A stretch of 64,000 bases of DNA from Leptasterias polaris (taxonomy: Eukaryota; Echinodermata; Asteroidea; Forcipulatida; Asteriidae), in the NCBI GenBank assembly GCA_037783415.1, contig JAZGTN010000120.1, forward strand, positions 744,001 to 808,000. Reading direction: 5' to 3'. Numbering within the stretch: position 1 is the stretch's first letter; each line of letters starts with the position of its first letter. Below are positions 1 to 12,200 of this stretch, in pieces. Made by a program: the position numbers and the translations under genes. Below the pieces are notes generated by a model that saw nothing but the letters and a program-made list of their open reading frames with translations, did no database searches and was not told where the DNA came from.

Positions 1-86
1 GACGACCTCTCGCACTACGACGACTACGACGATTATATTCTGCGACAATGTACTCATTTGCATCCCAATATTTGTAAACTAATTAC

Positions 87-276
87 CTGGATATTCCATA
101 TCTGTCCTCTACCCTGGCCTCACTGTCACAGCTTCTTGCAAATCCCCACACCTTGATTAATGTGACCTCATGTGGAACCATTGCCTGGTACTCTGTCACC
201 TTAGGGTTAAAGGTTGGGCTCAGAATAACAGCTGGGTCAGTGCGGAAGTCTAGAAGTTCAGACAAAGTTGTAGGAT
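87..276 (-). CDS. TTL-like gene, coding exon 11: cadherin-like beta-sandwich (start)
   Basis: 190 nt, residues 633-695 plus two bases. ILSPTFNPKVTEYQAMVP followed by VTLIKVWGFA fits the pattern of the cadherin-like beta-sandwich family (L-x-P-x-F-x-P-x-V-x-x-Y-x-x-x-V-P, then V-T-x-I-x-V). Such domains are usually extracellular or luminal. The exon ends at an AG/gtaatt donor, so at least one more exon lies outside the window. Confidence 0.85.
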
Positions 277-3200
277 CTGAAATGCAATTAATGTACAACA
301 TTTCCATTAAAAAATGCTGCCTGGACTGGAAGTTTTACAGTTCATAAAGAGCTTTGAAAGTAAAATGCGTGAAAGTCAAGGTTTGTTCAGATTCAAGAAA
401 TACCACCACAAACAGCCCTTGTTCTGCCAAATATAATAAGTGACTGGATATTTTGACTCACCATCACTACATCTTGGTCTATGATATCTAGGATCTTTGT
501 ACATTGGATCAATCTCAAACACATTGCTAATCAAGATATCGTTTGATCTGCCCATCAGATGTTGCCGACCAGTAACATTGCCAAAGTTCTCCTGTATGCT
601 AACATCCTCAGCCAAGTTCTGCCTGTCCCTGTCCCTGCCCCAATAGTGCTGCTCTAGGTTAGCAACAACATGCTGGAGCTCAGCAGTGCTGTGTCGGCTA
701 GTGGGTGATGTGAACAGCGCCCCCTGGTGGTTGTAGAGAGGAATGTCATCAAGCTGTAACCGTGATGAGAGGTAGCGTTGGACATCTCGTAAGAGGCTGT
801 TGTACTTCAGGCTTGAGTAGGATGGATAAAGCTGTGAGGTACAAGTTTATTTCTCTTCATCAATGTTTTTCCTTTATAGCGGACCAAAATATATTTCAAC
901 TTATTAAGTCACATTCAGAGAAACAGATTTGTATATACTTTAGTGCTTACAATGTAATGCACGTAATGTTAAATCTCTTTTTAGTGATTCAACAAAAGGC
1001 AAGATGTTGTACACAAGGAAAAGTTTAGAGCATTTTCGATAAAAAGAATAATAGAAGTTTAGGCTCGATGATTCAGTTATTGGAAGGATGACACCTTTTA
1101 TAAAGACTTTGCATTGTTACATGTGATATGGAAACAGAATGGACACTGAAAATGCCAATCCAAAAAGCTGACCCTATGAGAAAAAACAAGCTGATAAACT
1201 TCAGATTTGTGTTTCTCATTACTAGACTAATTTACTGTATAGGTATGCCACAGATACTATTTTTCTATCTGTCTGTTCGTTGGTCAGTCTGTCAATGTAC
1301 CTGTTGGTAGCTTCCTTTATTCACAGTTTCCCTCCTGGTTGCTAGTAAATACTCTAGATCCTCTCTAGTCAAGCACATCTGATTATTGGCATGACAGTTT
1401 ACACCCTACACAAGCAAATAAAGCAACATCAACAAAGAAGAAGAGTGAATGATGGCCATTATTGTGGAACAAGAGGAACTGATTTTCATGTTGGCAATTG
1501 GTATGACAAATGAAGAATTGAATAAACCTACTACTTACTGTGAATTATTATTTTGCAATGGTGGAATAATTACATTGGTTTATAATTGCAAGGTCACAAT
1601 CACAATTGATAAACATCCCAAACTAATATGAGAAATGAAATCTAATTAGTATCTACTAAACAGAAAGTAAATCATTGGTGTGTTTTGGGGGGTTTTGGGG
1701 TTGGTTTTGGGGGGTTTTGGAGTTGGTTTTGGGGGGTTTTGGGGTTGGTTTTGGGGGGTTTTGGGGTTGGTTTTGGGGGGTTTTGGGGTTGGTTTTTGGG
1801 GGGTTTTGGGGTTGGTTTTGGGGGGTTTTGGAGTTGGTTTTGGGGGGTTTTGGGGTTGGTTTTGGGGGGTTTTGGGGTTGGTTTTGGGGGGTTTTGGGGG
1901 GTTTTGGGGTTGGTTTTTGGGGGGAGGGGGTAAATAAGATTTCACTCCAATCCTCTAGTTTTCAATAAGCACACCATACAACTATAACTTTTGAAAATTT
2001 CATTAAGTTTGTTGATTATACTGTAGTGAATGAGTTTAGCTAACATTTTTAGTTTGGTCTTTGTGAATTCACTGAGTCTGATTCCACTGAAGAGTGTAGA
2101 GCATTAAATGAGAGCAATAAATATTACCAGGTTTTGTCAGGCAAAGTGCATAAAATGCAGATCAAGTTAATTCAGGTTAATTATGATCGTGGGAATCAAA
2201 ACATGCAACAATTATTTGTAAAGTCTTCACATGCTCAAATCCCCAACTTAAACAGATAGAATATTTCCTAATTAGTACTGGTATGACCTTAATAAATAAT
2301 GAACTTTCACATTGACACTGATTAAAACAATTACAAATCTCAATCCTGTATTCTGTCTTTAAGACAGAAATATGCACATAATTAAGAAGTGTTTGTATAT
2401 GAAACATACACTGATTGAACTTACTAATATGCCAATGTTGAGGTGTAAATGTTCCAAAGCATGGGCTACATCTTTAGCTACTGATGTTTGGGATAGTAGA
2501 ATTGAAACCGCATCATCTACTGCATTCTGCTTAATAGTTGTACTGGCCCAGCCATTTGTATCTTGATTAGTGTGTAGATGGGGCTGCCCATTCACCTGGA
2601 TATACATCAAGTTTATTTCAAAATGTTAACTACAATAATATGTGGATGTTTTTGATCAATTGAACAATTTTGATAGATTTCCTATTACTTTGGTTGCAGG
2701 TAAAATGTTTGACTCTGCATTCAAACACTCAGTTGTCATTGATGACTCTTTCTGTCTAATCAAATAACCAAGAGACCGCCAACATAGGGCCAGATACTTC
2801 AGTTGTGTTTATTTGTAAGTTATTTATCAAGGGTTGTTTAGCAAGACTTCAAAGCAGTATGGGTCAGGAGAAGATACCCATATGAAAGTCAAGCCATCAA
2901 AAATTGTCTGAAGCCCATTTTAGTTGAAATATATTTTAACTTTATCCCTTATTTCCAAAAGGTGTTACCATATGTTGGTGTAGGTTATTCAAAACTCCTC
3001 AAGAGTTGTCCCCTTGGTTTAGTTGGATATCTTCCATTACTTGTTTTGACAACAAAATTCCCACTTTAACCTTGCTGTCATACTGTTATATATTACTAGT
3101 TTAGAAACTACATAAGAATGCCTCAGAAAAATCACTTTAGGGACAGAGCCCTATAAAGAAACCTTTTAACAAGAGTGCTTGCCATTTGAACCAGAAACAT

Positions 3201-6200
3201 CCCAATAAACCTTTACTCTTTTTCTATGCTGGAACATGAACCAATGGCTCACTCTGTCTAACAAATGAAGCAATTATGGTGATGTGTCATGCTCAAGGAC
3301 ACAAGTGCCAGGAAATATTGGGACTCCTACATTGTGTAATGATAGAGCTTGAATAAATCACATGACAGACTGCTCAGCCATCATGCTCCATTACACCCAA
3401 TATCAAAACCCCACAGCTATTGGATGTAGGATGAATTCAGGATGCCACACACTGGCTACTGAGCTGCATACTCAAAAGTTGAATTGGTTTCAGGGATAAA
3501 TTTGTAGCAAAATGTGGTTTAAAGTTACACTATAGGCAACGCCAAAATTTATCAGAAATTTGGATGACATCTCGGTTTACCTCAACAACCATGGGATGTA
3601 GTGTAGAGTTAAAGATGATGTCAAACCCAAGAAGCTGAAAACAGTTCTTGCATCTACAAAACAAAAAGAAATGTGCTTAATGAATGTAGTTTGTGTAATG
3701 ACAGCCAATATCAATCATCTAAGATAACAGAAACAAAGTAGTGACTCCAAGTTTAACTGCAAAAGCAACAACATACTTCACGTAAATACAAGTCATTAAT
3801 ATGCCATAAACATGAGGAAGTTATTCTTCCATGCCGAATTAAAATGAAACTCTTGTGCAACTCATTGAGTTCGCATCACTATTTTGACATCAATGATGTG
3901 GTTTTTGTTTGGCTTTACATGATGTTCGTACCAACGTTGATACATTCATATATTGGATTAGTATGCTAAAATTAAAACAAAAAATATAAAACAAAAAGAT
4001 GACTTTTACTTCTATCATACTGTTTAATCTGTTGAGCAAAGCAATTTACCTGTAGTGCTCATCCCAGGGCTGTTTAGCAAAGCGGCCAAAGTGAGCCACA
4101 AGGGAGGATTCTGCAACAAGAAGTGTCTCAACAATTACTGTGGCTAGATTCTGGAAGGCAATCTCAGCTGCATCATAACCAAAGTTATATTTGAGATAAT
4201 GCTTGAACTGTGCCAGATACCAGGTTCTGTTGGGAATCTATAACAAATAAATGAAAGCTTCTATTTAGAACAATTGTATCCAATGAAGGTGATGCAAGAA
4301 GACTGTCACTTTATAACAAAGTGATAACCTTAAGATAATGCTTGACAACGAGTTCTTATAAAAGATTCTATTAGAACTGTATCCAATGAAGAAATGATGC
4401 AAGAAGACTGTCTCTTAAGATAATGCTTGTTACAGGTTCTGTTAATAAAATATGAGGAAGGGTTTCCTCAATATCAAGAATGGTGTAATGACTGTATGCT
4501 TCATTGATACTTCATTGTGTTAATGGCAAGGCCACCTATATTGGATCAATTCACAGGCCTCCAAGGCAATTCATTTATTTCAAAACAACTATTTGCCGCA
4601 AAACACTCCCAAAAGTTGAGCATGGATGAACTTAGGCTACAGAGCTGGTTTACTGCAGTTGAGTTTACCTTTTTAAAAGCTCGCTGGTAGTCATGCCTGA
4701 AGTGAACCAGCCCTTCTGAGTGTATATAAGCCCTGAGTGGATTAATGGAAGTAACTAGGACGTAAGCTCTGATGTTGATAGGCATGCCAAAGATCAGTAG
4801 GGGGTTGGGAAAATACTGTTGAACAACAGCCTTCTTGAAACGAAATCTACAAGAAAAGAAAATGAGCATTTATGTTATATTAAAGCAAACAAAAAATATT
4901 GTTATTGAAGTACATCATTATTTAGGTCTAAGTTTATTGACAATGATTTGGATTTCAGGTAAAAATAGTTGTGTGCCTAAATTTGTTTGACCTGGTGTAA
5001 AAACTTAATAGGTTTCAAATTATTTGCCTGACATGTTCCAACTTTCATCTGAAGGGGATACACTACCTCAATTTGTTTTTGTATTCCACTTTGACTACTG
5101 CATGACTGCAGAGTTCAGAATTCTGCTACTGAATGTTGCTGATTCAAAGTTATATCTCACACCATCAATACCCAAAGCTTTTATGTGTGTTTTTTATCAA
5201 CGATTGAGTTTAACAGCTCAAAACTTACTCTCTAACTTTTGAATAATCCTTTTCTTTGGTAGGTTGTAGAACCTGTATGTTGCCTCCAGGGCTGGTAGAT
5301 TTAAAGACCCATTGAACCTCATCACCCAATGCATCAGCTACCCCTAAGAACTGATCATACTGGCTTGGCATAACCCAACACGCTGGTGTAATGTGACTCT
5401 TCTTCACCACTGCAAAGAGAAAAAGCATTTGCCAAATCACTTCAACTCTTGCTCACAATAGATTAAATCAGGGCCCAACTTCATGGTGCTGTGCTAACCA
5501 CTTATGCTTGTAATTGTGGCAACCCATAAAAGCTTGTAATTCTGTTGTCTGTAAGTGCAGAATTATCTGTTGAGCTGCATCATGAAATATGGTTCTGCTT
5601 TTCATACAAAGACAATAAACTTTGGTCAAGTGACAACAATTTCTCCATGAGAACTGTCCGATAAAGGTAAAAACAGTACTCAGATGAAACCATTACCATT
5701 ATCTCCTGACAAGGACTATGAAGCAAATGACAACAAATTGATCTGTGATCACTTCTTCATATAAAAAAAGTTGAGAGTATTAAGTAATAAAGGCAGGGTA
5801 CACTTTTGGTAGTCGTCAAAGACAAGTATCCTCACTTAATTTATCCCAACATATGCATGAAATAAGTAACCTGTGAAAATTTGGGCTCAATTGGTCATCG
5901 AAGTTGCAAGAAAATAATTATGAAAGAAAAAACGCCCAAGTTGCATAGCATTGTGTGCTTTCAGATGCCCTGAAGCCTTTCTCAGATTCATTTTTGGGGG
6001 TGAAAGGGAATCTTTTTATACAATCAACAGCTCTTCAGAGCTCCTTGCCAAGTATGTTTTTACGGTCATTAACTTGCAGAGTATTTACCAAAAGTATACC
6101 CTGCCTTGAAAGCAGTGTTTTTGTGAGAAATACTATTTTTAGACCACCTCCATTGTTATGGGCTACATTATTATTCATTCTTAGGTGTGTAAGAAGTGAA

Positions 6201-9200
6201 TCTTGTTGTTGGAAAGCTTGGGTTGTCTGAGGGGAGTTACTTACAAGGTATTTTTCTTGCATGATTCATTGTGTAGCAGAAGCCATCCTTCTTCCATAAT
6301 ACATTACGAATTCCTGGTATTCTATTGATCTGTTGATAAACAAAATAAGAGGTCAACTTGAGAATCAATTGTCCATTAACACATTTTGCGTTATATCTGT
6401 AATTCCCTACAAAACCCTCCAAAACCCAATCCCAAGTTTAGTCTGGTTTAGTTCTTCACAATCAAGCCAGCAAAGCTTGGTATGAGGCCAGGATACATCT
6501 ATCACTATCCAACTTCACTGTTTTGTTTTTTCTATATTAGTTTCCTGATATATGCTAAAAGATTCTGTTTGATATGACAATTAAGGTTCCAGTGATGTAA
6601 CCAGACATTTGCATTAGGGGTGGGGGCAAAGACATAATTTTTCCTTATTGTTTTTTTTTTTGGGGGGGGGAATTTAATATTTTGAACCATTAATTTTGTC
6701 CTTGTTTTTGTCATTTATTTGAGAATGTTTTAAATATCTTTTGGGGGGAGTGTTCTGGGTGGGGGGAGGCAATCTGGATAGTTGGTGCTGATATAAACAT
6801 TTTTAACAGTCAGTGAGCGCTCACATTAAAACTAATTAATAATCCTTTACTTGAAAAGTAACAAGGGTAAAAACATTTAACATTTACAATGTCAATAAGA
6901 TTAAGCTTTAGAAATGTGTTAAGTTTTGAGTATCTGACAAACAGATCATCAGATCATGGACAAGTTGCATTTGGTCCTTATACATTGTTACACCATTGTA
7001 ATATTCTTCATCAAGTGAACCCAAACTACGCTTTAAGGTGAGTTGATTATAAAACAGTGTGTCATAGTTGCCTCAAAAGTAGCCCTCACAATTCTCATCT
7101 ACTAAGAACAAAGCTGGTACTGTGAAGTTTTGTTTTTAAAATGTAACTTAATTTTCTTTCTACAAAAAGGCACCAAACTAATTAGTACCTGACAAATATT
7201 TGCATGTAGTGTTACAATATCTGCAACTAAGCCACACAAATCAAATAATTAAGTTAAAGGCAGTCAGGCCACAATCACTTTTGTCATGTAGGAGTTCTCT
7301 ATATATCATTCTTATGGGAAAAAACCCGTTCAGAATTTGGTGGAGCAAAGATATGATGTTTACTTTTCCTGGAGGCACGTACAAGGGTTGTGAGTACTTT
7401 AAATAGGTTTTACTGACATGGTGGAATTTGTGGAATGAATACATAATGACAAATCGGCCACTTTGGAATTTGATTAATGAAATTGATTAGTAGAAGTGGC
7501 AAAAAAATACATAATTCTACTTTCATATGCAAGCTTTTTTCCATGGTTTATCTATTTTAGTCAATGTCTATTTTCAGAGTAAAATTGATGAGATTATTCA
7601 TTAAAGGTCCAATTAGGCGTTTTCTGACTCTGCAACTTTGTAGATTTGAATCTTAGTCTCATACCCTGTTTGATATTGATGCACTACAGTCAGCAACAAA
7701 TACTACTAAGTGCATTTTTAGTTCACATTTTGACTAAGTTTAATGCTTTATGTTGACAAGTGGTCAGCATCAGTCTGACAGTTATACTAAATAACTCAGA
7801 CCCATTGACATGGTTTGACATGAAACACAAGTGCCCCATAAGGTTCCACATCTAAACATGGCATCATAAGACATGGTCTGGATGCAGTCAATCTGACTAA
7901 ACAGTCCTACTAACATGCTGGCATCATAAGACATGGTCTGGATGCAGTCAGTCTGACTAAACAGTCCTACTAACATGGCATCATAAGACATGGTCTGGAT
8001 GCAGTCAATCTGACTAAACAGTCCTACTAACATGGCATCATAAGACATGGTCTGGATGCAGTCAATCTGACTAAACAGTCCTACTAACATGGCATCATAA
8101 GACATGGTCTGGATGCAGTCAGTCTGACTAAACAGTCCTACTAACATGGCATCATAAGACATGGTCTGGATGCAGTCAATCTGACTAAACAGTCCTACTA
8201 ACATGGCATCATAAGACATGGTCTGGATGCAGTCAGTCTGACTAAACAGTCCTACTAACATGGCATCATAAGACATGGTCTGGATGCAGTCAATCTGACT
8301 AAACAGTCCTACTAACATGGCATCATAAGACATGGTCTGGATGCAGTCAATCTGACTAAACAGTCCTACTAACATGGCATCATAAGACATGGTCTGGATG
8401 CAGTCAGTCTGACTAAACAGTCCTACTAACATGGCATCATAAGACATGGTCTGGATGCAGTCAGTCTGACTAAACAGTCCTACTAACATGGCACATAAGA
8501 CATGGTCTGGATGCAGTCAGTCTGACTAAACAGTCCTACTAACATGGCATCATAAGACATGGTCTGGATGCAGTCAATCTGACTAAACAGTCCTACTAAC
8601 ATGGCATCATAAGACATGGTCTGGATGCAGTCAGTCTGACTAAACAGTCCTACTAACATGGCATCATAAGACATGGTCTGGATGCAGTCAATCTGACTAA
8701 ACAGTCCTACTAACATGGCATCATAAGACATGGTCTGGATGCAGTCAATCTGACTAAACAGTCCTACTAACATGGCATCATAAGACATGGTCTGGATGCA
8801 GTCAATCTGACTAAACAGTCCTACTAACATGGCATCATAAGACATGGTCTGGATGCAGTCAGTCTGACTAAACAGTCCTACTAGCTGGACATACATCTTA
8901 GTAACATGAATCAGGAAATGTTTATATTATGTCAAAATATTTAGCAATGGCATTTGCAAGTTTTAAAGCATCTTTTTTTAATTGATTAGTTGACTGGTAT
9001 AATTGTTATGCTAAGAAAAACTAGGGTGAAATGAAATCCATAATGTTTAAATGTAAAGTCACTTTCCACCTAAATACAACAACTTTCAGTAAGTTGTTTT
9101 TTGGTTTTTTATTGAAATATAATGACAGCAGAATAAAGCTATACTTGAACATTAATCAGATAGTAATTTCCCTTACAACAACAACCATTAATTAAAAGAC

Positions 9201-12200
9201 AATCTTTTTAAAGATTGGTTTGCTTCAAAATCTCCTCATTCCCTTCTCTTTCAATCAACACTCCTACTTTGCATGTACCAAGTATCCACATTACATAGTC
9301 AGGATAATTATTTTATCTCTGTTTGCCCCTGGTATATGAAATAAAAACATCCACTGCATAGAACCTCTGTAGAAATCCACTCCATACTCACAAACAATTC
9401 TAGAATGATACTGAGATTTCTTCCCTGAAACCAATACCTCTATCAATGAGTTAGTTTAACCCATTATCCAGGGGTGTGATAAGTAACATACCTTTTGGCC
9501 AGAGTGTAATTTAGTAAATGAAGTCCTCTCTAGACACTCTGTGGAGTCTCCATCAGTGAAGGCTAAGCAGAGAAGTATCATCCATCCTTCCCAATCAACA
9601 GAGGAACCCACCTGCAGTGGCCCTGTGGGTGATAACCACTTAACAAATCAAGAGTTCACCATGGAATGATTGCTATAATCATCCAGCCAAATGAACAATG
9701 AACAACACACTCATTATCATTAGGGTCAATGATGAAACCAACAATCTCTGTAGCTGAGATGCAACGGAGACAGATTGTAAATAATATGTGGAGGCTGTTT
9801 CCTAACCTGTAAAGATACTATATAGGTTTATCAAAAATATAATTTTGAACTCTTTACATCAGTTATGTAGATTTGTTTTATGTAGATTTCTAGTGTACTA
9901 ATTACTAATTCAAACTGCATAAATTCCAACTGTCTAAATGTGCATATAAATATTAATCATTCTCTTAGAGATCCATTATGAAGTAAATTGAAAAATACCA
10001 GGACAATTCTCCTTCTCTTTCATTTAAGTGTCCTGGACTAGGTTTCACAAATCAAAGATTTATCTTAAGATGGTCAGTATTACCAAGTGATTAGTATAGT
10101 GACATCACACTTTGCCTAGCAGTTAGGATTGACATTCTAAAGCCTGTTTCATACTTCTTGTGAATGTGAATTTGACGTCACAAATTTGCAACAAACAATT
10201 CAGTTGGGCTGTTGCCAAACATTTGCAGTAAAAACAGAGTTGTGACATCAAATTGGCTCCGCAATCGCATTCGCAGGAAGTATATGAACTGGACTTAACT
10301 CTTTGTGAAATCGAGACCTGGATGTTTTAAGTGCATTACACAACACATGGGCCCAACAGCTTTATATCCCATCCAGAAGATACATGGAGCTGATATTAAC
10401 CTGTCATGCCCCAGATCATGCCCAGACTAGCCACAAACCATAATAACAATGCATGACCACACTCAAGAGCACTTATCCAGCTTTTCAATTGAGCTAGCCG
10501 TTTGGGAAAAGTAACAATAAGGTAAACTTTTCATTCCTCCACTAAGTTTACAGTAAGACATTTGTGAAACGTACTTGGTACAGTACAATTGCATGACTCA
10601 TGACCATGCTCTGACTCAACTTGAGGTTTGATGATTTGAATAGAAGTCTGACAAAGTATTAAGAAAACAACTTTCCCAACGTAAGTTTAGCTTTTTGGAA
10701 TGAATCAACCTTTTAGTGCAAGTAACTCCTTTAGGTCAAGTTCAGTGTCCATGATTTGCAGAAAGCTAAATGAGTTGTTCTCTACAATAAGACTCAGTTT
10801 TGACTCATGAATCTAGGAAGTGTACCCCTACCCCCAAGTGAGAAAACCTACCACGTTCCTGCGCATTGAGTGTGTTATTCACATCATCCACTCTGTCAAT
10901 GCTAGGTTGCCTGACAATGAAACCCTGTTTGGTGAATGCCTTTTCATAAAGTGGGAGGTCACGGTTGATGACATCAGTTTGACCTCTGACCTCGATTGAT
11001 CTTGACTTTGTTGTTTTGATTTGTTCCATATTCATTGATTCCAGCTGGAGTGAATAACAAAAAATAATAATGCAGAAGTTATAAGCAAGTAACTGAAAGC
11101 AGTGTGAAGCATCTCAGATAACAGGCTTCATTTTCATTAAATGTTTTCAAATTAATTATCCTTTTTCATTTCCCTTCCTGGTAAAATAAGAAGATTATGT
11201 TTTTTTATTTTTTTATTACATGAGTACAACTCATAAAGTCACCACCCGAAGGCAGGGACTCCCATCTAGAGTGTGTGAGACATGGAAATAAATACCAACA
11301 ACCAAACCAATCAACACCACCCCCTGCCCAACACTAAAGAAAAAATCCTCCTCTTCGACCCATTCTGCCTGAAAGTCCATCACTTCAATTCATTAATGCT
11401 CCACTTTTACATCAACTCTACTTGGACCATGTGAACCACATCCCATGCATATTTCCTATAAAGAACTTTGGACATATTTGTTAAATACCAGAATAAAGCA
11501 AGATGGGGACAAAGCGATCGATTCACCTCAGGGGTTTTGCCACACTACAACCACAGGCACACCACATGCAAGTAAATTATTATAGCATAATCTCCTCTGC
11601 ACTTGAACATCAGCTACGCTCCCACCTTTCTGTTTTCACAGCTGACAGTCTTATCCATAATGTTTCTGTACCTTTAAAATCTAATGATAAAATTCCGCAA
11701 ATATTAATTTAATCAGTGAAATTTATAAACAAAATCACTGTACAAACATGCTTGTTATTCCATTACCAAAGATTGCCCTTGGGTATTTTCAGTGATGGGT
11801 GGGGCTCCATATTAGCTGAGAGGTCAAATTGAATTCCCCTTTGATGCAAACATTAAACTGTCAAGAAACTCTGATTGTACTATAGGGGCAGTTGACCATC
11901 CATCTAGGCCTAGTATCAGTTGAACCATATAGAGATGGTTAAACAATCCATGGTTAACAGAGTATGTTTGTAAGCCTCACTCAATTTTCAAATCAGTCTA
12001 CGTATAAACTCACCTTGGTAAATGTGGCTTTCAAAAATAAGTAATTGAATAAATTATCACATCAGAAATATGATTGACCTAAATATCAAGTATGTTACCC
12101 AAGTTGAGAATACCTTCATTTGTACATTGAATTGTAGGTTTGTCAACAGGCAACGTTCATACCACTTCATGGAAATTTAAAGATGGTTGGTCTGATTTAT

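Noticed and set aside
1..46. GAC/TAC-rich start of the window as the next exon of the TTL-like gene
   Set aside because: Using the nearest acceptor-like AG in the required phase gives an immediate stop. Another site is possible but unsupported.
1680..1928. G4T4-like repeat as a telomere
   Set aside because: It is internal to an intron, has a mixed 22-bp unit and is short. Animal telomeres are usually TTAGGG.
7782..8896. Long 19-residue-repeat open frames as a protein-coding gene
   Set aside because: They arise because the 57-bp minisatellite unit is divisible by three and lacks a stop in that phase. No splice or start context supports them.
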